DNA of 19,821 nt, taken from JANSWP01 sp041941305. Lineage in GTDB: Bacteria; Bacteroidota; Bacteroidia; Chitinophagales; Saprospiraceae. The translations under genes were made by a program, and so were the position numbers. This document shows positions 1 to 7,085 of this stretch, one piece after another. Each line of letters opens with the position of its first letter. Within the stretch, counting starts at the first letter, position 1. Below the pieces are notes generated by a model. That model saw nothing but the letters and a program-made list of their open reading frames with translations. It was not told the origin of the DNA and did not search any database. The stretch lies in assembly GCA_041941305.1 (NCBI GenBank), contig JBGTQJ010000102.1, positions 1 through 19,821 on the forward strand, given 5' to 3'.

Positions 1-1
1 C

Positions 2-37
2 TTGATTAGAAAAGAAGCCGAAATAGCTATGCAATAA
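2..37 (+). CDS. possible 3' end of an upstream gene (partial)
   Basis: From the left edge one plus-strand frame reads eleven codons (LIRKEAEIAMQ) and ends in TAA at 35-37. The other two plus frames also stop early, so this is only weak evidence that a gene runs in from outside the window. No family can be assigned to eleven residues. If it is real, the next gene would start 49 bp further on in the same direction. Confidence 0.2.
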   Translation: MIRKEAEIAMQ

Positions 38-86
38 TTGTGAACAGGAACTTACTAGCTTTTATTCAAAACCAAAGCCTCCCATA

Positions 87-575
87 TTGCAACAAATTAG
101 ATTAGCCACAAGGGAAGATTACGACGCTGTTTGGGACATATTTAAAAAGGTCATCCTCACAGGTGATACATATGCTTACCTACCAGATACGCCAAAAAAA
201 GACTTGGCTAAATATTGGTTTGCGCCTGATATGCATTCCTATGTATTAGAAGACAACAATCAAATTCTTGGAACTTATGTTTTAAAGCCCAATAAACCAG
301 GATTGGCTGCACACGTAGCAAATGGAAGTTATATGGTGCATCCTAAAGCCCAAGGAAAGGGCATTGGAAAGTTACTTTGTGAACATTCTCTCCAAACTGC
401 CAAAAAATTGGGTTTCAAAGCCATGCAATTCAACCTGGTGGTTAGTACAAACGAACCTGCAGTGAAGCTTTGGCAGAAATATGGATTTGAAATCATTGGT
501 ACGATTCCCAATGGCTTCAATCACATGCAATTGGGATATGTAGATGCTTATATTATGTATAAAAATCTCGATTAA
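87..575 (+). CDS. GNAT-family N-acetyltransferase
   Basis: This 162-aa protein has the usual length and layout of a single-domain GNAT acetyltransferase, which moves an acetyl group from acetyl-CoA to an amine in the cytoplasm. It opens with the typical IRLATREDYDAVWDIF segment. The acetyl-CoA pyrophosphate-binding loop is QGKGIGKLL at residues 89-97, preceded by the strand ending MVHP. The second conserved block is NEPAVKLWQKYGFEIIG at about residues 122-138. The substrate is unknown; some amino-acid or phosphinothricin-type acetyltransferases look similar, but this gene cannot be tied to them. No ATG lies between the upstream in-frame stop at 24-26 and the conserved N-terminus, so the start is taken as TTG at 87. 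No clear Shine-Dalgarno is visible, which is common in Bacteroidota. It converges with the TonB-receptor operon and shares the hairpin at 646-688. Confidence 0.85.
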   Translation: MQQIRLATREDYDAVWDIFKKVILTGDTYAYLPDTPKKDLAKYWFAPDMHSYVLEDNNQILGTYVLKPNKPGLAAHVANGSYMVHPKAQGKGIGKLLCEHSLQTAKKLGFKAMQFNLVVSTNEPAVKLWQKYGFEIIGTIPNGFNHMQLGYVDAYIMYKNLD

Positions 576-645
576 GTTTTTTTTAATAAAAAGTATTCAT
601 TTAGCGTCGAAAACTCATTCTCCTTGCAGGTCCCCAGCCCTGACA

Positions 646-688
646 TTTTAAGTTAGGAGGCAACTTTGAGTTGCCTCCTAACTTAAAA
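646..688. terminator. perfect 20-bp hairpin between convergent genes
   Basis: Positions 646-665 are the exact reverse complement of 669-688, with a three-base loop TTG at 666-668. The arms end in TTTT/AAAA, so the hairpin looks the same on either strand. It lies between the GNAT gene and the converging TonB-receptor gene, and the TAA stop of the receptor (685-683) is inside the right arm. There is no long U-tract beyond the stem on either strand, so calling it a bidirectional terminator is inference from position and stem quality; it could also protect mRNA 3' ends. A separate run of eight T follows the GNAT stop at 577-584. Confidence 0.65.
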
Positions 689-3340
689 CCTCAAACTATA
701 ACTCAAAGAAGGCCGAATCCCCAAAATATGTACCGAATCAAAAAGTTCGGTATAATCCTCTTCCATCTCAAAGCCAGAAAAATAAACCGTGTTTTTCCGA
801 TTTAATAGATTGTAAACACTGAGTTTTAAGATATGCTTCAAGCGATTTTTTCCGAAATTAAAATTGGTACCTGCATCCCATCTAAAATAACTTCCTGCTC
901 TTAGTTTATTTTTCTCCCCTGGAACCAGCTCATATGGCATAATTTCCCCAGATAGAATGTCGCCTTGTGCTATCAGAGCAGGATTGGCAGTACCAAAAAC
1001 GAAATTGGTTCCCAATTCAAGCCAGTCATTTACTCTGTGAAACAGAACCAAATTGATTTTTTGGCGGCGGTCATGGCGAAATGGATAACGTTTGCCAAAA
1101 TTTACACCCGATGATTCTCTTTCAGCAAATGAATAGCTGTAACTCAACCACCCATTGGTTTTACCATATTCTTTCTTAAGTAAAAATTCCAATCCATAGC
1201 CCCAGCCTTTGCCCGTAACCAGATCATCCCCTCCTCCAAAGCCTGTGGAGTCTTCATTAATTTGATATTCAGAAGGGAAAAAGACGAGATTGTTCATCTT
1301 TTTGTAATATCCTTCTACGCTTGCTGTCCATTGATTTGCGGATCGAAAAGTAGCACCCAGGGTCGTTTGCCAGGATATTTGAGGTGGCAATTCCGGAAAT
1401 GAAATTGCCCACAAATCGCCGGGCAGCCCAAAGCCAGAATAGCTAATCAAATGTAGGTATTGAACCATTTTTGAGAGGGAAGCCTGAATAGACACTTGGT
1501 CAGAAAAAGCATAGCTTGTGTTTAGTCTGGGCTCCAGGTGAAACCAATTTTGATCATCTGTAAAAAATGCAGAAGCGCGCAGTCCAATATTCGCACGCCA
1601 ATTTTTGGAAAATTGAATTTCATCTTCCAGGTAGCCATACCATTCAAGTGCCTCCATCGAAAATTCATCATCTTCATAGGCTAAAATGCTGTCCAACTCC
1701 AGGTCGTCTATATCTATTTCATCCAGATCATCAATATCATCAGGAATGATATAATTTTGACCACCAACAATGGTATGACTCGTCAGTCCACCACCAAATC
1801 GTATATGGTGTCGATTGTTTGGCAGCCAGTCAAAATCCGTTTTTGCAGTATAATCCTGAATATCGGATGCAATGCTTAGGAATTCGAAGCCTTCAACTGC
1901 TTCTTCCAACGCTTCATCAAAAAAGAAAGCTGATTCAAAATAATTGCGCGCAAAAACCTGATAGCGGCTGAAGGTGAGGGTGGTATTGGAAAATAATTTG
2001 CCATTAAACAAGTGATTCCACCTCAGTGCAACAATGTCATTCCCCCATTCAAGGTTATTTTCAGCAGAGCCAACAATATCATCGTTTAAAATTTGATCAT
2101 AATTCCGAACATCTTCCTGTGCACTAAATTCATCTCCTCCAACATAAAAGCTCAAAAAAATACGGTCCTTATCAGAAAAAGAATAGTTGAACTTGAAGTT
2201 TAAATCTCGAAAGTGATTTTCAACAGAATCTCCTTGTATTTGAAATAATTTAGTAGTGATTGATTTTGTAAAAAAATCTGTATGCGTCGATCGCCCTGCC
2301 ACTAAAAGGGCACCATTCTTATTGAATAAAGGCATTTCCAATCTCAATTTTCCACTTACCAACCCAATGCCTGCTTCTGCACTGAATCTGTTTTGATTGC
2401 CCTCTTTTGTGCGCACATCAAAAACCGAAGATATTCTTCCACCATAACGAGCAGGGAAGCCTCCTTTCAAAAAAGTTGCACTCCGGATGGCATCTGTATT
2501 GTAAATCGAAAACATGCCAAATAGATGAGCAGCATTGTAAACAGGTACTCCATCTACCAACATCAGGTTTTGATCTACATTCCCCCCACGTACATACATT
2601 CCACCAAATCCATCGACACCAGATTGGACACCAGGTAATAAATGGATCATTCGAATAATATCAGATTCTCCACCCAGATCAGGCATGCTTTGAGCTTGGG
2701 GTATGGCTATTTTTTGTTCGCCAGAAAGTTTGGAGATTTGAGAAAGGCTATCCTTTGGGGTCACTATGATTTCAGCTAAAGTCACAGATGGTGCTAATGA
2801 AATATTCATTTGGATATCCCTATCCAAGCTAAGGTCATTAGACCACTCTCCATAACCCAAATAACTCACCAATAAATCGGTCTCGCCTTCAGGAAGGGTC
2901 ATACTAAAAAAACCATATTCATTGGAAACAGTGCCTGTGGCATGTTTTCGACAATATACATTTGCTGCCACCAGGCGTTCTCTGGTTTTCAAATCAGAGA
3001 GATAACCTGAAATGGTAAAATTCTGCAATTTTCTTGGTGGAATTTTAAACAGGACGACATGATTTTCAATGACCTTAAAGTTAGTTCCAGTATCAGCAAG
3101 CATTTTTCTGAGAATGGTCTCCAGGCGTTCCTTTTTTACTTGTATGCTTACCCTTTTGGATCTTTTGAAAAAATTTGAACTAAAAGTTAAATTGACCTTG
3201 GATTGTTTCGACAAATTTTCAAGTGCCTTGGAGATAGGAAGGTTTTGGGCAGTATAATCAAGTCGGGTATCCAACACATTTTGAGCATAGATACCAAGAG
3301 CGAGGCAACTTGTAATTATTAGTAAAAAGACTTTTTTCAT
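683..3340 (-). CDS. TonB-dependent outer-membrane receptor with STN signalling domain
   Basis: This 885-aa outer-membrane receptor probably imports a ligand using TonB/ExbBD energy. A signal peptide covers about residues 1-20 (MKKVFLLIITSCLALGIYAQ). It is followed by an STN (secretin/TonB short N-terminal) domain at about 25-100, a carboxypeptidase-regulatory-like beta-sandwich at about 108-190, a plug at about 190-315 (with LLPGVQSGVDGFGGMYVRGG and LVDGVPVYNAAHLFG), and a beta-barrel ending in SLSYSLRF. The terminal phenylalanine is the usual BAM-recognition residue. It is the last gene of a sigma/FecR/receptor operon, 26 bp after fecR. The STN domain is what FecA-type transducers use to touch their FecR partner in the periplasm. 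There is no SusD-like partner, so it is less likely to be a SusC glycan importer. The ligand cannot be named. A very acidic stretch at residues 534-561 is unusual (see findings). Confidence 0.9.
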   Translation of the reverse strand: MKKVFLLIITSCLALGIYAQNVLDTRLDYTAQNLPISKALENLSKQSKVNLTFSSNFFKRSKRVSIQVKKERLETILRKMLADTGTNFKVIENHVVLFKIPPRKLQNFTISGYLSDLKTRERLVAANVYCRKHATGTVSNEYGFFSMTLPEGETDLLVSYLGYGEWSNDLSLDRDIQMNISLAPSVTLAEIIVTPKDSLSQISKLSGEQKIAIPQAQSMPDLGGESDIIRMIHLLPGVQSGVDGFGGMYVRGGNVDQNLMLVDGVPVYNAAHLFGMFSIYNTDAIRSATFLKGGFPARYGGRISSVFDVRTKEGNQNRFSAEAGIGLVSGKLRLEMPLFNKNGALLVAGRSTHTDFFTKSITTKLFQIQGDSVENHFRDLNFKFNYSFSDKDRIFLSFYVGGDEFSAQEDVRNYDQILNDDIVGSAENNLEWGNDIVALRWNHLFNGKLFSNTTLTFSRYQVFARNYFESAFFFDEALEEAVEGFEFLSIASDIQDYTAKTDFDWLPNNRHHIRFGGGLTSHTIVGGQNYIIPDDIDDLDEIDIDDLELDSILAYEDDEFSMEALEWYGYLEDEIQFSKNWRANIGLRASAFFTDDQNWFHLEPRLNTSYAFSDQVSIQASLSKMVQYLHLISYSGFGLPGDLWAISFPELPPQISWQTTLGATFRSANQWTASVEGYYKKMNNLVFFPSEYQINEDSTGFGGGDDLVTGKGWGYGLEFLLKKEYGKTNGWLSYSYSFAERESSGVNFGKRYPFRHDRRQKINLVLFHRVNDWLELGTNFVFGTANPALIAQGDILSGEIMPYELVPGEKNKLRAGSYFRWDAGTNFNFGKNRLKHILKLSVYNLLNRKNTVYFSGFEMEEDYTELFDSVHILGIRPSLSYSLRF

Positions 3341-3366
3341 AGTGAAGACCTATGGGTTGTAAAAAG

Positions 3367-4371
3367 TCAAAATTGTTCAGGGCAAATTCCTCCTTCAGTG
3401 ATGTAATTCCCAAAATTGTCCTTGACAAATTTTATGCTATACGAGGTTTCCAAAATTTCAAGTATGAGTTCTAAGGCGTGATCATCAAAATTTGTCGTCA
3501 CTGGACAATCAAACATATCGCCATTACGCAACCCGATTTCTACGTTATAAGCTTCAGCTATTTCTTCTAAAACCTGGCGCAACGGGGTATCCTGAAAACT
3601 AAAAAACTTAGTATGCCAGCCCAAAGCGGTCAATCGCTCATCAATTGAAGTCAATAACTGCTTAGAATTTTTATCAAAAACAACTTGTTCATTTTGCTCT
3701 AAAATGACTTTTTTCCCACCTTTTTTAGGTTGAAATTGCACTTTCCCGGAACGAACGGTGACCACCGTTTTCTTTTCGGTAAAATAATCCCGGACATTAA
3801 AGGAGGTTCCTAAAACGGTCACCTCTCCATCTTTCCCTTCAATAACAAAAGCCTGTGCTGGGTTTTCAGTTACTTCAAAAAAGGCTTCACCTGTTAGTTT
3901 GACTCTGCGTTCTTTTCCATTAAAAGCCTCTGGATATTCAAATGTAGTTTCCTCATTCAACCAAACTTTGGTGCCATCTGCCAGCAAAAAACTTATGGAC
4001 TCCCCTTGAGCGGCATGCTCTGTGAGCCAATTCTGTTCGGGTTCAAAAAATCGAGGCAAAGCCAGGGCAGCAGCTATCAAAACCAATAAAGCAGCTGCAA
4101 TGCTCAACCATCTTCTGGGAGATCGCATCTTCACTACTTTGGCTTGAGAGGCTTTCAATTTTTGCTGTAGGATTAAATACTCTGTATCCAGATTCAGTTC
4201 AATGTCCTTGGTATAACCCTCACTCAAGTCCCAGCCCTTGCGTATACTTTCAGCAATGAGTTGATTGTCAGATGAACTTCCCAGCCAATCATCTAATGCA
4301 GCTTTTTCTGCCGAAGAAAGTTCGCCAGTTAATTCTTTTTGAAGGAGTGATATGTATTTGTCTTCATTCAT
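3367..4371 (-). CDS. FecR-family anti-sigma factor (inner-membrane)
   Basis: This 334-aa protein is a FecR-type regulator that would hold the neighbouring ECF sigma factor at the membrane and release it when the outer-membrane receptor signals. An N-terminal cytoplasmic helical region (about residues 1-80) is followed by one membrane segment at about 89-107 (LSIAAALLVLIAAALAL). A FecR domain lies at about 116-215 (LADGTKVWLNEETTFEYP, LTGEAFFEV, VLGTSFNVRDY), and a C-terminal DUF4974 domain at about 255-330 (PLRQVLEEIAEAYNVEIGL). DUF4974 is related to the STN fold of the receptor. The open frame begins at an ATG at 4398, but the nine extra residues (MLVISNFLL) are not family-like. The ATG at 4371, giving MNEDKYISLLQKELTGELS, matches how these proteins normally start, so it is chosen here. 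It sits between sigma (116 bp gap) and receptor (26 bp gap). Confidence 0.88.
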   Translation of the reverse strand: MNEDKYISLLQKELTGELSSAEKAALDDWLGSSSDNQLIAESIRKGWDLSEGYTKDIELNLDTEYLILQQKLKASQAKVVKMRSPRRWLSIAAALLVLIAAALALPRFFEPEQNWLTEHAAQGESISFLLADGTKVWLNEETTFEYPEAFNGKERRVKLTGEAFFEVTENPAQAFVIEGKDGEVTVLGTSFNVRDYFTEKKTVVTVRSGKVQFQPKKGGKKVILEQNEQVVFDKNSKQLLTSIDERLTALGWHTKFFSFQDTPLRQVLEEIAEAYNVEIGLRNGDMFDCPVTTNFDDHALELILEILETSYSIKFVKDNFGNYITEGGICPEQF

Positions 4372-4440
4372 AAGCAGAAAATTTGATATGACTAACACCT
4401 GACAATTGGCAAATGGCTTTCCCCTATTCTTTTTTAATAA

Positions 4441-4479
4441 AAATGAAAATTAAAATGAAAATTAAAATGAAAATTAAAA
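4441..4479. repeat. 12-bp tandem repeat between sigma and fecR genes
   Basis: Three perfect head-to-tail copies of AAATGAAAATTA occupy 4441-4452, 4453-4464 and 4465-4476, followed by three bases of a fourth copy. On the coding (minus) strand this is a run of TAATTTTCATTT units. It starts nine bases after the sigma-gene stop and lies about 70 bases before the fecR start, within the same presumed transcript. A role in spacing, translation or mRNA stability is possible but not shown. Confidence 0.85.
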
Positions 4480-4487
4480 GATACTAG

Positions 4488-5084
4488 TTACAACCAAGCC
4501 TCAAAAAATCCAGCCATCAAAATTATCAAACCCTTGGATACATGAGGCTGTACTGCATTTCTTAAGGCTTTTAAAGCTTTGGTCATTTGATTTTCTATGG
4601 TTTTTGTAGAGATGCCTAATTTTTCCGAAACTTCTTTATGGGACATCCCCTCCAAACGGCAAAGCACAAAGACCATTCGACATTTTTCTGGTAATCCATC
4701 AATCGTCTCGTGTATCAATTTTTTCAAATCATCTGCTTCCAGGTGTTTTTGAGCATCCTGATTGGTATGTGGATTTTCAGGTAATTTTTCTGGTTCCTGA
4801 TAATTTAACCTTTTCGCTTTGATGGCATTGAGGGCTTTATTGATAACAGCACGGCGGAGATAAGATTTTAGGGAGGATTGTATATCAATAACTTCCCGCT
4901 TTTTCCACAATTCCAGAAAGACATCCTGTGCCAAATCTCTGGCCAAATGATCATCGCCAGTAATATTGAATACAGTTACTACGAGGTATTTATAAAATTG
5001 ATCGAACAATGCCCGAAAGGCTTTCTGGTCACCTGTTTTTAATTGCTGAAGCAGTTCTTTTTCTGTTGGAATCGTTTCTGGCAT
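4488..5084 (-). CDS. ECF RNA polymerase sigma-70 factor (FecI-like)
   Basis: This 198-aa protein has the two-domain plan of an extracytoplasmic-function sigma factor. Region 2 is at about residues 20-90 (AFRALFDQFYKYL, DDHLARDLAQDVFLELWKKR, LKSYLRRAVINKALN), and region 4 is at about 130-180 with a helix-turn-helix (SHKEVSEKLGISTKTIENQM). It should direct RNA polymerase to the promoter of its own operon and perhaps others once freed from the FecR protein encoded next to it. The protein ends in a hydrophobic tail (GLIILMAGFFEAWL), a feature seen in other Bacteroidota FecI-like factors. Start ATG at 5084. It is the first gene of the sigma/FecR/receptor operon and is divergent from the choice-of-anchor L gene across 309 bp. 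Its exact target promoters cannot be read from this window. Confidence 0.92.
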   Translation of the reverse strand: MPETIPTEKELLQQLKTGDQKAFRALFDQFYKYLVVTVFNITGDDHLARDLAQDVFLELWKKREVIDIQSSLKSYLRRAVINKALNAIKAKRLNYQEPEKLPENPHTNQDAQKHLEADDLKKLIHETIDGLPEKCRMVFVLCRLEGMSHKEVSEKLGISTKTIENQMTKALKALRNAVQPHVSKGLIILMAGFFEAWL

Positions 5085-5096
5085 CTTTGTTTGAGA

Positions 5097-5128
5097 GATT
5101 GAGAAATTGAAAATTTGAGAATTTGAAA
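5097..5128. repeat. degenerate 8-bp tandem repeat in the sigma-gene leader
   Basis: Four consecutive octamers read GATTGAGA, AATTGAAA, ATTTGAGA and ATTTGAAA. The core NTTGA is constant and the octamers alternate GAGA/GAAA, so it can also be seen as a 16-bp unit duplicated once. It lies 12 to 44 bases upstream of the sigma-factor start codon on the minus strand, in the presumed 5' untranslated leader. It is immediately followed by a small inverted repeat GGGGAA/TTCCCC (5129-5134 with 5143-5148). No function is assigned. Confidence 0.6.
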
Positions 5129-5188
5129 GGGGAAGTTTCTAATTCCCCCAAACATACTACCTCTCACATACCCAATTTCTCCAAACCG

Positions 5189-5196
5189 CAAAGATA
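5189..5196 (-). promoter_or_regulatory. candidate promoter -7 element for the sigma/FecR/receptor operon
   Basis: On the minus strand these bases read TATCTTTG, a full match to the Bacteroidota -7 consensus TAnnTTTG, about 105 bp upstream of the sigma-gene ATG. A TTG that could serve as -33 lies 26 bp further upstream, longer than the usual spacing of about 19. A second match, TATGTTTG at 5156-5149, has a TTG 16 bp upstream. Either, both or neither may be used; an ECF-dependent promoter could also exist and would not be recognised by this consensus. Confidence 0.35.
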
Positions 5197-5225
5197 GGGT
5201 AATTATTGAGCTGATTGTTTTTCAA

Positions 5226-5254
5226 TTGCCTCAAACGATACAATAATAATTTTG
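5226..5254 (+). promoter_or_regulatory. candidate promoter for the choice-of-anchor L gene
   Basis: TTG at 5226-5228 and TAATTTTG at 5247-5254 are separated by 18 bp and match the Bacteroidota primary-sigma pattern TTTG/TTG-N~19-TAnnTTTG. Transcription would begin near 5262, leaving a leader of about 130 bases before the ATG at 5394. The remaining part of 5085-5393 holds no gene. The assignment rests on the consensus only. Confidence 0.4.
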
Positions 5255-5393
5255 CGTATTCTCCTTAGTAACTATTTTGCTCAATCATTTGCAGATCTGC
5301 TTTTTATCTCAACAAAAATTGCTTCCCTAATTCAAAAACACATCTGCCTCATAGGAATTCCGTAATTTTCCAATTCAAACAAAATCTCTTATT

Positions 5394-6635
5394 ATGAAAA
5401 AAATCTTTTACACACTTTCTTTTTTATTTGCTGCATTCTTCCTTCAAGCACAGTTATTTATAGACAATACCGTCACCCCTGAGCAAATGGTGATGGATTT
5501 TTTTAATAACTCCTGCGTGACCCCATCCAACATTACTTTTAATGGCGCTGATGTAAGCGTAGCTTATTTTGAAGGAGCCAACACAGATTTGGGGATCAAT
5601 GCTGGCATCGTGATCTCTTCCGGTGATGTCACTGAAATTCCTCAACATTCCAGTACGTTTATTTCAACAGCTACTGGAGCAGCAGGAGATACTGATTTGG
5701 AATCATTGAGTAGTGCTCAAAGTTTTGATGCTGCCGTTCTTGAGTTTGACATTACCATCAATACAGGTGGGGATTTAAATTTTGAATATGTTTTTGGTTC
5801 AGAAGAATACGATGAGTGGGTGGGTTCTTCATTCAATGATGTTTTTGGTTTTTTCATTACCAGTCCTCAAAATCCTGTTCCAACCAATATTGCCATAATT
5901 CCTGGGTCAATGGATCCGGTTTCCATCAATAATGTAAATATGGGGCTCAATGCTCAATTCTATAATGCCTATGGAGCCAATGATGGTGCGGATATCGCCT
6001 TTGATGGATTGACCACCAATCTACCTGCAACTTTTGCAGCTATTGATACGGAAACTTATCATGTCAAAATTGGTGTGACAGATATTGGTGATAATATTTT
6101 TGACTCTGGAGTATTTATTGGAATCGAAAGCCTTTGTGGCGATAGTTTACTCAGTCCACCTTCGGATGCTTTCGCAACAGTAGATGACCAAACCGTCACT
6201 TTTACCAATCTTTCCAGATATGCTACCTCCTGGTTTTGGGAGTTTGGAGATGGTACGACTTCGGATGAAAGAAATCCTGCTCCTCATGAATATGCTCAAC
6301 CAGGAATTTACGAGGTAAGTTTGACTACCCAAAACTGGTGCTGTAGCGAAACTTACACCTTTACCGTAGAAGTAGGTATGGTGAATACAAATGAAGCATT
6401 TGAAAAACCATTTTCCATTCATCCAAATCCTGCTTCTGATTTTATTCAATTAAGACCAACTGGAAACGATCATTTACAATATGAGTTGACTGATATTTCT
6501 GGCAAAATGATATTGAGCGGAAGCACCAATGGATATAAAACATTGAATATCAATTCTTTAACAAATGGCATTTATTTGTTAAATGTTAAAGACAAGAACT
6601 TTGTTTACGTGGAAAAAATCAGGATTCAGAAATAG
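5394..6635 (+). CDS. secreted choice-of-anchor L / PKD protein with T9SS type A sorting domain
   Basis: This 413-aa exported protein begins with a signal peptide (MKKIFYTLSFLFAAFFLQAQ). Residues about 25-245 form a choice-of-anchor L domain: NSCVTPSNITFNG, then LGINAGIVISSGDV, and the hallmark YVFGSEEYDEWV followed by SFNDVFGFFI. A PKD domain follows at about 252-326 (WFWEFGDGTTSDERNPAPHE). Residues about 340-413 are a type A T9SS C-terminal sorting domain (SIHPNPASDFIQL, then LTDISGKMILSG, LTNGIYLLNV, ending VEKIRIQK). By family knowledge the tail sends the protein through the T9SS to the cell surface or medium and is then removed. Between the signal peptide and residue 337 only K225, R275 and R293 are basic. 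Binding partner or enzyme activity is unknown. It is probably monocistronic, as a hairpin follows at 6658-6695. Confidence 0.88.
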   Translation: MKKIFYTLSFLFAAFFLQAQLFIDNTVTPEQMVMDFFNNSCVTPSNITFNGADVSVAYFEGANTDLGINAGIVISSGDVTEIPQHSSTFISTATGAAGDTDLESLSSAQSFDAAVLEFDITINTGGDLNFEYVFGSEEYDEWVGSSFNDVFGFFITSPQNPVPTNIAIIPGSMDPVSINNVNMGLNAQFYNAYGANDGADIAFDGLTTNLPATFAAIDTETYHVKIGVTDIGDNIFDSGVFIGIESLCGDSLLSPPSDAFATVDDQTVTFTNLSRYATSWFWEFGDGTTSDERNPAPHEYAQPGIYEVSLTTQNWCCSETYTFTVEVGMVNTNEAFEKPFSIHPNPASDFIQLRPTGNDHLQYELTDISGKMILSGSTNGYKTLNINSLTNGIYLLNVKDKNFVYVEKIRIQK

Positions 6636-6657
6636 TTTTTGATTGAAAAAACAAAAA

Positions 6658-6703
6658 TATGTCGGAGGCGGATCTAAAGTTCTGTTTCCGGCATAATTAT
6701 TTT
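6658..6703 (+). terminator. intrinsic terminator after the choice-of-anchor L gene
   Basis: Bases 6658-6672 pair with 6681-6695 over 15 positions around an eight-base loop. Eleven pairs are Watson-Crick and four are G-U when read as plus-strand RNA, so the structure is best on the plus strand. The 3' flank ATTATTTT is T-rich. It lies 22 bp after the stop codon at 6633-6635. Confidence 0.65.
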
Positions 6704-7001
6704 AGCAAAACAAATGAACATTTTTAAAATTCTTCAACTAGATATTTGAAAGAAATATTCCGAAATCCAGATTTGAAATAAGTGTGACTAAATTCCAATA
6801 ATTTGTCTAAAGAAATAGTGTGATTGAATTCGGAATTTGGGGTAATAAAAAAATAACCTACTCCACTTGACATGTCTTTTTTGCCCTTGAGAATTGATTA
6901 ACCCAGGAAGCTACCGGGATTTGCAACTATTAAAATTATTTCAGGCACGAAAATACTTTGTCATTTGAGGTATCTTATTCATTTCCAGCCCCCTTAGTTT
7001 T

Positions 7002-7032
7002 TTTGAATCGTAAGAATTTTTATATAATTTTC
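7002..7032 (+). promoter_or_regulatory. candidate promoter of the giant repeat-protein gene
   Basis: TTTG at 7002-7005 and TAATTTTC at 7025-7032 are 19 bp apart, a good fit to the Bacteroidota TTTG-N19-TAnnTTTG pattern except for the last base. Predicted initiation near 7040 would give a leader of about 45 bases before the ATG at 7086. The 300 bases upstream (6704-7001) are AT-rich and show no gene, no strong hairpin and no repeat that I can recognise. Confidence 0.45.
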
Positions 7033-7085
7033 GACTCCTTGCGCCGACAAAAAGGCTACTGAATTAACAGATTTAATCCACTTAC

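Noticed and set aside
683..5084. Possible SusC/SusD glycan-uptake locus
   Set aside because: No SusD lipoprotein or glycoside hydrolase is present, and the receptor's STN domain with adjacent FecI/FecR fits a FecA-type regulated receptor better.
6147..6449. 100-codon open frame antisense to the choice-of-anchor L gene
   Set aside because: It covers the PKD and sorting-domain region of a well-supported gene and encodes no recognisable family.
6953..6960. TACTTTG as a promoter -7 element for the giant gene
   Set aside because: It is one base short of TAnnTTTG and has no well-spaced -33 element; the pair at 7002-7032 fits better.
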